Origin: Paenibacillus whitsoniae
GTDB lineage: Bacteria > Bacillota > Bacilli > Paenibacillales > NBRC-103111
NCBI RefSeq assembly: GCF_003955665.1
Contig: NZ_RXHU01000041.1
Coordinates: 1 to 56,231, forward strand
Length of the DNA stretch: 56,231 bases
Reading direction: 5' to 3'
Made by a program: the position numbers and the translations under genes. Shown piece after piece: positions 8,067-20,399 of the stretch (positions are counted from its first letter, which is position 1; the number at the start of each line of letters is the position of its first letter). Below the pieces are notes generated by a model. The model was not told the origin of the DNA. It was given only the letters and a program-made list of their open reading frames with translations, and ran no database searches.

Positions 8067-9978
8067 GGATGAACCTCCTTCCTGCAATCGCCAGCGCCAG
8101 AATCAGCATGCCGAGCAGCATGATGACGCCGTAGGATTGCAGCTGGCCGTTTTGAAGCCGGGAACCGAGGCGTCCCAGACTGACGACGCCGAAGGCCACG
8201 AGCCGCACGATGCCGTCAATGATGTAGACGTCGATGATGTCCAGTACCCAGCCCAGTCCACGCAGCGGTCTGACAATGATCGTGTCGTACAATTCATCCA
8301 TGAAGTATTTGCGGTTGAGCAGCGTATACAGCCACGGCGCTTTGCTCGACACGACATCCCGAGGAATTGTCCGTTTAAGATAGATCAGGTAGCCAAGCCC
8401 GATGCCAAGCAGACCCGCCAGCGTCGACAGGATGATGACCGCCCAATTGGCTGTCTCGTCATGCTCCTGCCCAGTGAGCCAGTGGCCCAGCCATTCGTTG
8501 AACGGCGTGTTCACGAAACCGGCAATGACCGCCAGCACGGCCAAAATAATGAGCGGCGTCGTCATCGAAGCCGGAGATTCATGCGGCTCATGCGCAGCAT
8601 GATGATCCTCGTCGTGCGCAGCGTCCTCATGGACGGCTTTGCCTCGCGCCTCGCCCATAAAGACTAGGAAGAACAGACGCGACATATAGAACGCCGTGAA
8701 GAAGGCGGCGATGACGCCGACCCAGAACAGCAGCTTGTTGTGATCGTACGCTTCGCTGAGAATCATATCCTTCGACCAGAAGCCTGCAAACGGGAAAATA
8801 CCGGACAAAGCCAGCGTACCGATCGCAAACGTCCACGTCGTTATTTTCATTTTGCGGGACAGCCCGCCCATTTCGTTAATGTCCTGCGTATGTACGGCAT
8901 GGATCACGCTGCCAGCGCCCAAGAAGAGCAGTGCTTTGAAGAAAGCATGCGTGAACAGGTGGAACATCCCCGACGTGTACGACACGCCGATACCCAGCGC
9001 CATCATCATGTAACCGAGCTGGCTGACGGTCGAGTACGCGAGAATGCGCTTGATGTCGTTCTGCGCGATGCCGATAGTGGCAGCGAAGATGGCCGTAAAG
9101 CCCCCCACGTAAGCAACCACGGTCAACGCATCCGGCGAAGCATGGAAAATATCAAATGTGCGCGCCACGAGGTACACACCGGCGGCAACCATCGTTGCGG
9201 CATGGATGAGCGCCGAAATCGGCGTCGGTCCTTCCATCGCATCGGGCAGCCATGTGTGCAGCGGGAATTGGCCGGATTTGCCGATCGCGCCGACAAAGAT
9301 CAGTACAGCGATCCAGGTCACAATCGTTGGGTCAATTTTGCCCGTCGTGAACGCATTGTGGATCGAGGTGAAATCCAGCGCATGCCCAGGCATATACCAG
9401 TACAGCAGGAGGATCGCAATGAATAAACCGACGTCCCCGATGCGGGTGACGATGAACGCTTTTTTCGCTGCGGCTCTCGCCTCCGGCTTGAAGTACCAGA
9501 AACCGACGAGCAGGAACGAGCAGACGCCCACCAGCTCCCAGAAGATGTACAGCTCGAGCATATTTTCAGAAATAACCAGGCCCAGCATGGAGAACGAGAA
9601 CAGCGCGATATACGCAAAGAAGACGTGAATGCGCTCGTCGCCTTTCATGTAGCCCTTGGAGTAGATGTTGACCAAGAGGGAAACCAGCGTCACGATGACA
9701 AGCATCAGCGCGTTCAGGTTGTTGACCTCAAACCCCATGCGGAGCGAGAAGTCGCCGACCTGCAGCCAGTTCATTTTATCCCACGTGTAGTCTTCGACAT
9801 TGCCGCCAACCCGCTCGATGAAAATAAGCAGCGCCACGATAAACGAGGCGAGCATCGCAACAATGCTGATGTAGATGCCTACATCTTTTAATTGACGTCC
9901 CATCGCCGTGAGCGCAAGAAATGCAAGCAGCGGAAACAATGGAATGAGCCATGCGTACTGTGAGTAGTCCGATACCAT
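8056..9978 (-). CDS. nuoL: NADH-quinone oxidoreductase subunit L
   Basis: This is the distal, largest proton-channel subunit of complex I (640 residues, about 16 helices plus the C-terminal lateral helix). The motif GKSGQFPLHTWLPDAMEGPTP near residue 235 is diagnostic for NuoL and distinguishes it from NuoM and NuoN. A hydrophilic loop near residues 455-475 is very rich in His, Asp and Glu (segments HEDAAHDEDHHAAHEPHE). Such a loop could bind metal, but that is only a suggestion. ATG start with an AGGGGG ribosome site, 15 bases from nuoK. Confidence 0.96.
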   Translation of the reverse strand: MVSDYSQYAWLIPLFPLLAFLALTAMGRQLKDVGIYISIVAMLASFIVALLIFIERVGGNVEDYTWDKMNWLQVGDFSLRMGFEVNNLNALMLVIVTLVSLLVNIYSKGYMKGDERIHVFFAYIALFSFSMLGLVISENMLELYIFWELVGVCSFLLVGFWYFKPEARAAAKKAFIVTRIGDVGLFIAILLLYWYMPGHALDFTSIHNAFTTGKIDPTIVTWIAVLIFVGAIGKSGQFPLHTWLPDAMEGPTPISALIHAATMVAAGVYLVARTFDIFHASPDALTVVAYVGGFTAIFAATIGIAQNDIKRILAYSTVSQLGYMMMALGIGVSYTSGMFHLFTHAFFKALLFLGAGSVIHAVHTQDINEMGGLSRKMKITTWTFAIGTLALSGIFPFAGFWSKDMILSEAYDHNKLLFWVGVIAAFFTAFYMSRLFFLVFMGEARGKAVHEDAAHDEDHHAAHEPHESPASMTTPLIILAVLAVIAGFVNTPFNEWLGHWLTGQEHDETANWAVIILSTLAGLLGIGLGYLIYLKRTIPRDVVSSKAPWLYTLLNRKYFMDELYDTIIVRPLRGLGWVLDIIDVYIIDGIVRLVAFGVVSLGRLGSRLQNGQLQSYGVIMLLGMLILALAIAGRRFIHAG

Positions 9979-9993
9979 ATCCGTGTTCGCCCC

Positions 9994-10305
9994 CTAGCGC
10001 TTCATGGAATCCAGATCCGTCACATCTGAAGTTCCTTTATTCCGGTAAATCGCAATCAGAATCGCAACGCCGACAGCCGCTTCGGCCGCCGCAATTGTAA
10101 TGTTAAAGAGAGAGAAAATCTGGCCGGTCAGCGCAGGATGGTCACCAAGCTTCGAGAACGCCACCAGGTTCAGGTTGACCGCGTTCAGCATCAGCTCGAT
10201 CGACAGCAGCACGATAATGCCGCTCCGCTTGGTCAGCGCGCCGTACAGCCCGATGCAGAACAGGATGGCTGCCAATGTTAGATAATGCGTAATAATCGTC
10301 CCCAC
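9994..10305 (-). CDS. nuoK: NADH-quinone oxidoreductase subunit K
   Basis: This 103-residue membrane subunit has three helices. It carries the buried acidic residues of the proton relay in [17 protein letters not shown] and [14 protein letters not shown], both typical of NuoK. GTG start preceded by GAGGAGG. Only two bases separate it from nuoJ, within the operon order A-B-C-D-H-I-J-K-L-M-N. Confidence 0.95.
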   Translation of the reverse strand: MGTIITHYLTLAAILFCIGLYGALTKRSGIIVLLSIELMLNAVNLNLVAFSKLGDHPALTGQIFSLFNITIAAAEAAVGVAILIAIYRNKGTSDVTDLDSMKR

Positions 10306-10307
10306 CG

Positions 10308-10844
10308 CTAATCCTCCTCTCGCTTCGCCACGACGATCGCCCCGATAAAGGCCACCGTCAGCAGCACCGACATGATTTCAAAAGGAATGACATGCACGTT
10401 ATACAGCAGCTTCCCGATTTCCAGCGTGTTGTCTTTCCCCGCATCCAGCGTGCCGTTCGCAACGAACGTGGACTTTTGAATCGCGTAGAAAATAACCCCG
10501 AACAGCGCCAGCGAGCCGACAATCGCCAGCCCTTCGTGCCAAGGACGGCGCGGTGCTTCCTCCGCTTCACCTCTATGTCTCGTCATCATAATGCCGAAGA
10601 TCATCAGAATTGAAATCGCACCCGCATAGATCAGCACCTGCACAAAAGCGACAAACTCCGCTTCCAGAATAATGTAGAGGCCTGCCAAACTGATAAACGT
10701 CAGAGCAACCGCGACGACCATGTGGACGACCTTCGTGAACGAAATCATGAAGATCGCGCCGCCGATCGCCAGCAAGGCGAAAACAAAGAACATCCAGCTC
10801 GTGCCACTGGACAGGAAATCTCCAAGTCCGCTAAAGCTAAACAT
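10308..10844 (-). CDS. nuoJ: NADH-quinone oxidoreductase subunit J
   Basis: This 178-residue membrane subunit has about five helices. The family signature region [24 protein letters not shown], near residue 65-90, includes the pi-bulge helix thought to couple quinone chemistry to proton transfer. The start overlaps the 3' end of nuoI by eight bases, so coupling is likely. Confidence 0.94.
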   Translation of the reverse strand: MFSFSGLGDFLSSGTSWMFFVFALLAIGGAIFMISFTKVVHMVVAVALTFISLAGLYIILEAEFVAFVQVLIYAGAISILMIFGIMMTRHRGEAEEAPRRPWHEGLAIVGSLALFGVIFYAIQKSTFVANGTLDAGKDNTLEIGKLLYNVHVIPFEIMSVLLTVAFIGAIVVAKREED

Positions 10845-11289
10845 CTTTCTTCGCGCCCCCTTTCGGCATGGCCGAATTGTTCTCTTGGCGAATGTTCTGG
10901 TTGTTCTCGTTCAGCCACTCCAGATTTTTGAACAGATCGTCCCGGCTGTACGTGCTCAGTTCGAAGTTATTGGTCATGACGATCGCTTCCGTCGGACACA
11001 CTTCGGTGCACAGGTCGCACAAAATGCAAATTTCAAAGTTAATGTCGTACGTATCGATAACCTTCCCCTTCTTCTCAGGGTCTGGGTTCGCTTTCCCCGT
11101 CAGCGTGATACATTCCGTTGGACAGATGCGCGCGCACTGGTTGCAGACGATGCATTTCTCGGGATCAAAATGCTGGATTCCGCGAAAGCGGTCGGGCATT
11201 TGAATCGGAACATCCGGATAGGCGTACGTAATTTTCTTTTGGGTCATGCTTTTAAACGTAAAGCCGAGACCTTTCATGATCCCTTTCAT
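10837..11289 (-). CDS. nuoI: NADH-quinone oxidoreductase subunit I (two 4Fe-4S clusters)
   Basis: This is the ferredoxin-like subunit that carries the N6a and N6b tetranuclear clusters between the input side and NuoB. Two CxxCxxCxxxCP motifs are seen, CIVCNQCARICP at about residues 47-58 and CILCDLCTEVCP at about 87-98. The C-terminal tail of about 40 residues is Asn- and Lys-rich. In a complex that lacks NuoEFG this subunit would be close to the electron entry site. Confidence 0.96.
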   Translation of the reverse strand: MKGIMKGLGFTFKSMTQKKITYAYPDVPIQMPDRFRGIQHFDPEKCIVCNQCARICPTECITLTGKANPDPEKKGKVIDTYDINFEICILCDLCTEVCPTEAIVMTNNFELSTYSRDDLFKNLEWLNENNQNIRQENNSAMPKGGAKKDV

Positions 11290-11303
11290 AACGGTTCAAC
11301 TCC

Positions 11304-12308
11304 TTAGAAAATGGTCATGATGATCGCCGTCACCAGCATATTCACGAGCGCGAGCGGCAGCAGCACTTTCCAGCCGAAGCCCATCAATTGATCAATGCGT
11401 ACCCGCGGCAGCGTCGCGCGCAGCCAGAACAGGAAGAACACCACGAGCGAGAATTTCAGCAGGAACCAGATAATGCCCGGAATGAAGTCCAGGAATTCGA
11501 AAGGCGCATGCCACCCGCCCAGGAAAAGCAAGCTGGTCAAGGACGCGATCACGAAGACGTACACATACTCGGCCAACATGTAAAAAGCAAAACGGAATCC
11601 GCTGTACTCGACGTGGTAACCGGCTACCAGCTCGGACTCTGCCTCCGGCAGGTCGAACGGCGTCCGATTCAACTCGGAAACCCCGGCAATCACGAAAATG
11701 ATAAACCCGAGAATTTGCGGGATGAAATTCCAGTGCCAGAAGCCTCCGGCTTGATGGTCGACCATCGCATGCAAGTTCAGCGTGCCGGTCATCATGATGA
11801 CCCCGATCACGGAAATGACGAGTGGTACTTCGTAGGAGATCATCTGCGCAGCCGAACGCATTCCGCCGAGCAGTGCATATTTATTGTTGGAGGCCCAACC
11901 GCCGAGAATAATCCCGATCGTCGAGAGCCCGGTGAGTGCGACATAAAACAGCAAGCCGACGTTCAGATTGGCGTTGAACATCCGATCCGAGAACGGAATC
12001 GTAGCGATAATCGTGAACGCAGGAATGAAGGTAATGATCGGCGCAAGGATGAACAGCTCGCGCTCGGCTTTCTTCGGAATCGTATCTTCCTTGATCAGCA
12101 GCTTCATAACGTCCGCGACGCTCTGCAAGAGCCCCAGCGGCCCTGTGCGGTTCGGTCCGATCCGCAGCTGCATCCAGCCGATGACTTTGCGCTCGAAGTA
12201 AATGGCATAGGTGACGAAGCCAAGGACGAGCAGCAGCATGACGATGCCCCAGAACAGGAAGACGAGGAAATTCGTCCACGTGAGGCTCTGTTCCAATAAT
12301 CCTGTCAT
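11304..12308 (-). CDS. nuoH: NADH-quinone oxidoreductase subunit H
   Basis: This membrane subunit (334 residues, about eight helices) forms much of the quinone-binding chamber together with NuoB and NuoD. Diagnostic motifs include RKVIGWMQLRIGPNRTGP near residue 40 and RTPFDLPEAESELVAGYHVEYSG near 215, which contains the acidic cluster facing the quinone site. The ATG overlaps the nuoD stop (TAATG). Confidence 0.96.
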   Translation of the reverse strand: MTGLLEQSLTWTNFLVFLFWGIVMLLLVLGFVTYAIYFERKVIGWMQLRIGPNRTGPLGLLQSVADVMKLLIKEDTIPKKAERELFILAPIITFIPAFTIIATIPFSDRMFNANLNVGLLFYVALTGLSTIGIILGGWASNNKYALLGGMRSAAQMISYEVPLVISVIGVIMMTGTLNLHAMVDHQAGGFWHWNFIPQILGFIIFVIAGVSELNRTPFDLPEAESELVAGYHVEYSGFRFAFYMLAEYVYVFVIASLTSLLFLGGWHAPFEFLDFIPGIIWFLLKFSLVVFFLFWLRATLPRVRIDQLMGFGWKVLLPLALVNMLVTAIIMTIF

Positions 12309-13408
12309 TAGGCGTCAACCTCCCCTACGACAATATCGATACCGCCAAGAATCGTAATCAGATTCGTCATCGTTTCTCCTACAAGCAGCTTTGGCAAAAT
12401 TTGCAGGTTCACGAAGGAAGGTCGCCGGAATTTAAGCCGGAACGGTTCTTGTTTTCCCCGGGAAATAATGTAGCAGCCGATCTCGCCGCGTGGCGATTCA
12501 ATAGCCGCATATACTTCGCCTTCCGGCGGACGAATGACCCTCGGCACTTTGCCCATGGTGTCGCCTTGCTCCGGAATTTGCGCGAGGGCCTGCTCCAGAA
12601 TGCGCAGAGATTGCTTCACTTCTTCCATCCGCACGAGATAGCGGTCGTAGCAGTCGCCGCCGGTGCGCACCGGCACATCGAATTCAAAGCGGCTGTAGAG
12701 GCTGTACGGCTGTGTTTTGCGGATGTCCCAGTCGATGCCCGTGCAGCGCAGGTTGGCCCCGCTGAGGCCGTAGGCGATGGCTGTCTCCGCATCGTATTTG
12801 CCGACGCCCTTGATCCGGGACAAGAAAATTTCGTTGCCGGTCACGAGTGTATGGTATTCTTCCAATTTCTTGTACATGTACGGAATGAACGCCCGGACTT
12901 TATCCAGCCAGCCCGGAGGCGCGTCCCATTTGACACCGCCTACGCGCATGTAGTTGTACGTGAGACGGGCGCCGCACAATTCGTTAAACATATCGATGAT
13001 CATTTCCCGGTCGCGGAAGGCGAACAGGAACGGGCTCATCGCCCCGATGTCGAGCAGGTACGTGCCCCACCATACCATGTGGGAGGCGATGCGCTGCAGC
13101 TCCATCACGATCAGGCGCAGGAAGTCAGCCCGCTCGGGGATTTCCAGCCCCATCATTTTCTCCACAGCATTGACGAGCACGTAGTTATTGGTCATCGCCG
13201 ACACGTAATCCATGCGGTCCGTGTACGGGATGATTTGCGTATAGTTGAGGTTCTCAGCGAGCTTTTCGGTACCTCTATGTAAGTAGCCCATGACGGGGAT
13301 AGCTTCTTTAATAATTTCCCCGTCCAGCTTGACAATGACGCGAAATACGCCGTGCGTGCTGGGATGCTGGGGGCCGACGTTAAGCAGGAGTTCTTCTGTC
13401 CGTAACAC
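12308..13408 (-). CDS. nuoD: NADH-quinone oxidoreductase subunit D (49-kDa type)
   Basis: This soluble subunit shapes the quinone pocket beside NuoB and descends from the large subunit of NiFe hydrogenases. The N-terminal NVGPQHPSTHGVFR motif carries the quinone-site His, and GYLHRGTEKLAE follows. The 366 residues are normal for a stand-alone NuoD, without fusion to NuoC. GTG start with GGAGG ten bases upstream, three bases after nuoC. Confidence 0.96.
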   Translation of the reverse strand: MLRTEELLLNVGPQHPSTHGVFRVIVKLDGEIIKEAIPVMGYLHRGTEKLAENLNYTQIIPYTDRMDYVSAMTNNYVLVNAVEKMMGLEIPERADFLRLIVMELQRIASHMVWWGTYLLDIGAMSPFLFAFRDREMIIDMFNELCGARLTYNYMRVGGVKWDAPPGWLDKVRAFIPYMYKKLEEYHTLVTGNEIFLSRIKGVGKYDAETAIAYGLSGANLRCTGIDWDIRKTQPYSLYSRFEFDVPVRTGGDCYDRYLVRMEEVKQSLRILEQALAQIPEQGDTMGKVPRVIRPPEGEVYAAIESPRGEIGCYIISRGKQEPFRLKFRRPSFVNLQILPKLLVGETMTNLITILGGIDIVVGEVDA

Positions 13409-13411
13409 GTG

Positions 13412-14410
13412 CTACACCTCCGGATCGAGCGGTTCGTAGTCTTTGCGCAGAGGATGACCCACCCAATCGTCGGGCATCATGATTCGCACTAAATTCGGAT
13501 GGCCGGGGAAGTCGATCCCGAGCAGGTCGTACACTTCGCGCTCGTTCCAGTTCGCCGTCGGCCAAATGTCCGTGACGGACGGGATGTTCGGGTTCTCACG
13601 GTCGGTCTTGACCTTTACGCAGAACTCGTGGCGATGCGAGAGCGACAGCAGGTGATATGCTACCTCCAGATGCGTCTCCTGGTCCACGCCCGAGAGGTTG
13701 CGCAAATAGTTGCAGCGCAGCTCCTCGTGGTCGCGCAGCGTCGTAGCCGCCTGCACCCACCGGGTGCTGTGCACGACGATGTATGGCCGGTGTCCGTCCT
13801 TCTCGTTGATAAAGGCATCCACGATCGCGTCTTCGCCGGCCTCGGCCTTGACGATCGCCACCAGCCGGTCTAGCAGCGGCTGGTTTGGCGAAGGCTCTTT
13901 CGGCGCGGCGGGCTCCGCCGCATCGGTTTTGGCGCCGCGTGCTGCCGCACGCGCGGCGCGGGCTTCTGCGGCGGCCGCTGCTTTGGCCGCCTTCTCGTCG
14001 TCGCCGCCGTCTGCGGACGCCGGCGCTGGGGTTGCTGCCGACGCTGGCTCGGCAGCTCCGTCCGCCGCCGCGCGCGCAGCTAGGCGCGCGGCCCGTGCCG
14101 CGGCGCGCTGCGCAGCCGCGTCGTCGGCGCCTGGCTTGCCCGCGTCAGCGGCAAGCCCTTCGCTCGCCGGCGGCGTCGCAGGCGCCGGCGTTTCATTCGC
14201 CGATGCCGCTGGGCCATCGGCCTTCTCGCCTGGCACCTCAGCTTCCGCCGGTGCCTGACCTTCCTGCGCCGCTTGCTCCGCTGGCGCCGCACCTGCCTCT
14301 CGCTTCGCAGGCTCGGTCGTGCTTGCTGCCTCAGCCGGCGTGCTCGCTTCGGAAGCCGTCGTTTCCTCGCTCGGCTTTACCGTTTCCTCCGGCTTTTTCT
14401 CCTCGCTCAT
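13412..14410 (-). CDS. nuoC: NADH-quinone oxidoreductase subunit C with a long Ala/Pro/Glu-rich N-terminal extension
   Basis: The C-terminal part, from about residue 175, is a normal 30-kDa-type NuoC that docks on NuoD. It ends with the signature [19 protein letters not shown] and then [22 protein letters not shown]. The first 170 residues are an unusual low-complexity stretch made mainly of Ala, Pro, Glu, Lys and Ser, with arginine-alanine repeats such as [13 protein letters not shown]. The encoding DNA (about 13,890-14,340) is much more GC-rich than its surroundings. The reading frame is intact, so the extension is probably translated as a disordered tail. The start overlaps nuoB by four bases. 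An alternative internal start cannot be fully excluded. Confidence 0.93.
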   Translation of the reverse strand: MSEEKKPEETVKPSEETTASEASTPAEAASTTEPAKREAGAAPAEQAAQEGQAPAEAEVPGEKADGPAASANETPAPATPPASEGLAADAGKPGADDAAAQRAAARAARLAARAAADGAAEPASAATPAPASADGGDDEKAAKAAAAAEARAARAAARGAKTDAAEPAAPKEPSPNQPLLDRLVAIVKAEAGEDAIVDAFINEKDGHRPYIVVHSTRWVQAATTLRDHEELRCNYLRNLSGVDQETHLEVAYHLLSLSHRHEFCVKVKTDRENPNIPSVTDIWPTANWNEREVYDLLGIDFPGHPNLVRIMMPDDWVGHPLRKDYEPLDPEV

Positions 14411-14925
14411 CGGTTCGTCACCTGCTTCCCGGTCTTCGCTTCATAGCGAATCTTCTCCTGAAGCTTGTTGATGCCGTAGATCAACGCAGCCGGATTCGGC
14501 GGGCAGCCTGGGATATAGACATCCACGGGCACGATCTGGTCGACTCCTTTTACAACAGAATAGGAACGTACATAAGGTCCGCCTGCGGTTGCGCAGGAAC
14601 CCATCGCAATAACCCATTTCGGCTCCGGCATCTGTTCGTAAAGACGGCGCAACAAAGGAGCCATTTTCTTCGTAACCGTCCCTGCGACAATCATCACATC
14701 GGATTGACGGGGCGACGTACGGAAGATGACTCCAAATCGGTCTAAATCATAGTGAGAACCGCCTGTTCCCATCATTTCAATGGCACAGCAAGCGAGACCA
14801 AACGTTAGCGGCCACAGGGAATTACTGCGGGCCCATGCCTTAATTTGCTCCAAAGTCGTCATGAACACATTGCGGTCAAGCTCTTCGCGTTCTTGCGGGG
14901 AAATCGTTTCTAGACTGAAGTCCAT
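14407..14925 (-). CDS. nuoB: NADH-quinone oxidoreductase subunit B (N2 cluster)
   Basis: This subunit carries cluster N2, the last iron-sulfur centre before quinone. Ligands are the adjacent cysteines in [11 protein letters not shown], the Cys in MGSCATAGG and the Cys in YIPGCPPNP. The start is the ATG of [12 protein letters not shown], giving 172 residues, with an AGAAGGTG ribosome site. A longer frame reading upstream lies inside nuoA and is not needed. The start overlaps the nuoA 3' end by 16 bases. Confidence 0.96.
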   Translation of the reverse strand: MDFSLETISPQEREELDRNVFMTTLEQIKAWARSNSLWPLTFGLACCAIEMMGTGGSHYDLDRFGVIFRTSPRQSDVMIVAGTVTKKMAPLLRRLYEQMPEPKWVIAMGSCATAGGPYVRSYSVVKGVDQIVPVDVYIPGCPPNPAALIYGINKLQEKIRYEAKTGKQVTNR

Positions 14926-15278
14926 TGCAGCACCTTCTTCTTCCAAGCGTATATTAAACCTATGGCTAGCAAGGCTACAAAAATACACATCTCAACGAGG
15001 GCAAACAAACCAAGCTGATTAAAAGCAACAGCCCACGGATACAGGAACACGGTTTCCACATCGAAAATGACAAACATCAACGCAAACAAATAATAACGAA
15101 TGTTAAATCGAATCTGACCTTCCCCTACGGGTTCATTTCCACTCTCATACGTCGTGTACTTCTCCTCGATCGGCTTCGTCGGTCTTAACCATTTACCAAT
15201 CGTCAGCGCAGCTATGGGCAGGAAAATCCCGAGTCCCAAGAAGATCGCTACGATTACATAATTATTTGTGTACAACAT
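14910..15278 (-). CDS. nuoA: NADH-quinone oxidoreductase subunit A
   Basis: This is the first gene of the operon, a 122-residue membrane subunit with three helices. It has the typical [19 protein letters not shown] loop (here [12 protein letters not shown]) near residue 42 and [13 protein letters not shown] near residue 73. A GGAGG ribosome site lies about 12 bases before the ATG. A sigma-A-like promoter is seen 75-100 bases upstream. Confidence 0.95.
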   Translation of the reverse strand: MLYTNNYVIVAIFLGLGIFLPIAALTIGKWLRPTKPIEEKYTTYESGNEPVGEGQIRFNIRYYLFALMFVIFDVETVFLYPWAVAFNQLGLFALVEMCIFVALLAIGLIYAWKKKVLQWTSV

Positions 15279-15352
15279 GTAAATGTAACCGCCTCCAATT
15301 CATAGTCCTTGTCTTTTACAGCTCAGCAGTTCTGGTAATAATCGCCTTTTAT

Positions 15353-15381
15353 AGTATAACAAAAAGGCCTTAGGGCGTCGA
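15353..15381 (-). promoter_or_regulatory. Probable sigma-A promoter of the nuo operon
   Basis: The minus strand reads TCGACG, 17 bases, TATACT. The -10 box has five of six consensus bases and so does the -35. Transcription would start about 65-70 bases before nuoA. The 305-base gap between nuoA and the next gene (15,279-15,583) otherwise shows no gene. Confidence 0.6.
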
Positions 15382-15583
15382 TGCCTAATTGACAAGCCTT
15401 GCCCAGACGAGGGTTAAGCTTGCGACTTTTTCTAATTTTTCCCTGCCGCCCCTTTCGTATACCTCCTGCGTACAAATCCAACGCATAGGGTAATACTATG
15501 CAAGGGAATTCGACCTAAGACCTTGTCTGAGTTCCCGACAACCGACAACCCTCAACCCCCATACCCGAAAGGATGAAGAAACC

Positions 15584-15883
15584 ATGGCAACTGCAACCAA
15601 ACAGCACCGTACAAATGAAACGGTAGAGGAAACCGGCGCTTATATTTGTGAAGCCGGCAAAGTTCAAGAGCTTACGCAGGGTGAGAAGTTCCCCAATTGT
15701 CCGGTTAGCGGCACTGCGACAACCTGGCGCCATGTCAATCATACGCACCAGACCGGCGAGAACGTGACGGAGTCCGGCGAGTACCAAGACGCAGACGGTC
15801 AAAAGATTACGCTTGAAGCCGGCAGCACCTTCCCTGCCTGCCCGAAAACGGGTCAATCGACCTCTTGGCATCATGTAAGCTAA
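15584..15883 (+). CDS. Small protein with two tandem YjzC-like modules
   Basis: This is a 99-residue cytoplasmic-looking protein with no signal or membrane segment. It contains an internal duplication: each half has the pattern [ES]-x-G-x-Y, a polar stretch, then G-x-x-FP-x-CP-x-x-G-x-x-T-x-W-x-HV (FPNCPVSGTATTWRHV and FPACPKTGQSTSWHHV). The pattern TGE-x-x-x-SG-x-Y followed by G-x-x-FP resembles the small Bacillus YjzC family, whose function is unknown. Relationship to YjzC is an inference. The gene stands alone on the plus strand between the nuo and atp operons, with a plausible GAAAGGATG ribosome site and a terminator shared with atpC. Confidence 0.75.
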   Translation: MATATKQHRTNETVEETGAYICEAGKVQELTQGEKFPNCPVSGTATTWRHVNHTHQTGENVTESGEYQDADGQKITLEAGSTFPACPKTGQSTSWHHVS

Positions 15884-15896
15884 ATTTACTGCAAGC

Positions 15897-15949
15897 AAAA
15901 AGGGCTACCCCCGCATTCACTTTCGTGAATCATGGGGTAGCCCTCTTTC
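15897..15949. terminator. Bidirectional terminator between the YjzC-like gene and atpC
   Basis: A perfect 10-base stem, GGGCTACCCC / GGGGTAGCCC, surrounds an inner hairpin ATTCAC/GTGAAT. A-rich sequence lies on the left and T-rich on the right, so it can end both the plus-strand small gene and the minus-strand atp operon. Confidence 0.88.
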
Positions 15950-15955
15950 GTATGC

Positions 15956-16360
15956 TTATTTACCGGATACACCAATCCGATTCAGTGCCCTTTGCAGCGA
16001 TGCTTCCGCACGCTTGAAGTCCACGTTCTCTTGCTTCGTTTCCGCAAGACGCTTCTCCGCACGCTCTTTCGCCGCTTTCGCACGATCGACATCAATTTGT
16101 TCCGGCAGCTCGGCGCTTTCCGCCAAAATAACCACCTTGTCCTTGCGGACTTCCATGAAACCGCCGTTCACGGCTAAGACTTGGTCTTTTTGACCTTGTT
16201 TCTTAACCGTGATCGGAGCAATTTTGAGTGGAGTTACAAGTGGAATGTGATTCGGCAGAATACCAAGCTCTCCTGCAACACCCTTCACGCTGACCATGTT
16301 CACGTCTTCCGCGTACACTTTGCGCTCCGGAGTAACAATTTCAAGTAGGAATGTACTCAC
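15956..16360 (-). CDS. atpC: ATP synthase epsilon subunit
   Basis: This is the central-stalk and regulatory subunit of F1. The N-terminal beta-sandwich ([38 protein letters not shown]) is followed by a two-helix C-terminal domain rich in Arg, Lys and Glu, about residues 90-134. GTG start with an AAGGAG ribosome site. It is the last gene of the atp operon. Confidence 0.96.
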   Translation of the reverse strand: MSTFLLEIVTPERKVYAEDVNMVSVKGVAGELGILPNHIPLVTPLKIAPITVKKQGQKDQVLAVNGGFMEVRKDKVVILAESAELPEQIDVDRAKAAKERAEKRLAETKQENVDFKRAEASLQRALNRIGVSGK

Positions 16361-16427
16361 TTGGATTCTCCTTCCTGTAAGTTTCGCCTAAGCAAAACCG
16401 GCTTCGAAAGCTTAGCTAGCGTACGCC

Positions 16428-17867
<1,440 letters not shown>

Positions 17868-17874
17868 TTATGAA

Positions 17875-18732
17875 TTAAGCGTTCGCGTTCGCGCCGCTGA
17901 CGATTTCCGCAATTTCTTGCGTAATCGCTGCTTGACGCGCCCGGTTGTACGCCAGTGTGTAATCGCCGATCATCTTCGTAGCATTCTTCGTCGCTGAGTT
18001 CATCGCTGTCATTCTCGCGCCAAACTCACTCGCTTTGCCTTCCAGTACTGCGCTGTAAATAATGGTTTCCGCATATTTCGGAAGCAATACTTCCAGCACG
18101 CCTTCTGCAGACGGCTCATACTCGTAGCTCGCTGTCGTCTGGCTGGTCACTTCCTCCATCGGAAGTAAACGAACCATGGTTGGCACTTGGCTGATCGCGT
18201 TTTGGAACTTGTTGTAGACCAGGAACAACTGGTCATACGTACCGTTCACAAAGTTATTCACGGCCGAAGCTGCGATGGACTTAATGTCCGCGAAAGTCGG
18301 GGAATCCGGAAGGCCTGTTACTTCCTGCACGATCGGCACATCGCGTTTCGAGAAGAAGTTGCTTCCTTTACGACCGATTACAAAAACCGAGTATTCCGAC
18401 TTCGATTGATGTCTTTCACGAATTTCGCTCATCGCTTTACGCAAGACGTTCGCATTGTAACCGCCCGCCAAACCGCGATCCGAAGTAATCACCAAATAGG
18501 CGGTTTTCTTCACGTCGCGCGTTTGCAGCATCGGGTGTTTCACGCCTTTCGTTCCTGCCGCGATGCTCGCTACGACTTCTTTCAGCTTATCCGAGTAAGG
18601 ACGAGCCGCTTCCGCCGCTTGCTGCGCACGACGCAAGTTCGCTGCCGCGACCATCTCCATCGCACGCGTAATTTGCTTCGTGTTTTGAGTCGATTTAATC
18701 TGGCGCTTAATCTCGCGCATTCCTTTTGCCAT
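17875..18732 (-). CDS. atpG: ATP synthase gamma subunit
   Basis: This is the rotor subunit that transmits torque between the c-ring and the catalytic hexamer. The N-terminal MREIKRQIKSTQNTKQITRAMEMV-type helix (key KSTQNTKQITRAMEMVAAA) and the C-terminal helix with MTAMNSATKNATKMI are diagnostic. The ATG of MAKGMREIK is chosen (285 residues) because GAGAGGTG lies at the correct distance; a longer frame starts in the upstream spacer. The 119-base gap to atpA contains GC-rich hairpins. Confidence 0.96.
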   Translation of the reverse strand: MAKGMREIKRQIKSTQNTKQITRAMEMVAAANLRRAQQAAEAARPYSDKLKEVVASIAAGTKGVKHPMLQTRDVKKTAYLVITSDRGLAGGYNANVLRKAMSEIRERHQSKSEYSVFVIGRKGSNFFSKRDVPIVQEVTGLPDSPTFADIKSIAASAVNNFVNGTYDQLFLVYNKFQNAISQVPTMVRLLPMEEVTSQTTASYEYEPSAEGVLEVLLPKYAETIIYSAVLEGKASEFGARMTAMNSATKNATKMIGDYTLAYNRARQAAITQEIAEIVSGANANA

Positions 18733-18851
18733 ACCTGTCACCTCTCTTTTGAGGCCTTGGAGAGCCTTCATTCGAAGGCCTGATCTCAGGCGCCGGAGCG
18801 CCCAATCTCAGGCAACATGCGGACAGCCTGCGCCGGGCAGGCTACCCTCTA

Positions 18852-20372
<1,521 letters not shown>

Positions 20373-20399
20373 TCACCCCTATTCTTACAGTGCTTGTTG

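Noticed and set aside
13710..14745. Two long plus-strand frames over nuoC/nuoB
   Set aside because: They arise from the GC-rich, Ala-coding extension of nuoC read in other frames; composition is Pro/Arg/Ser-biased and no start signals are present.
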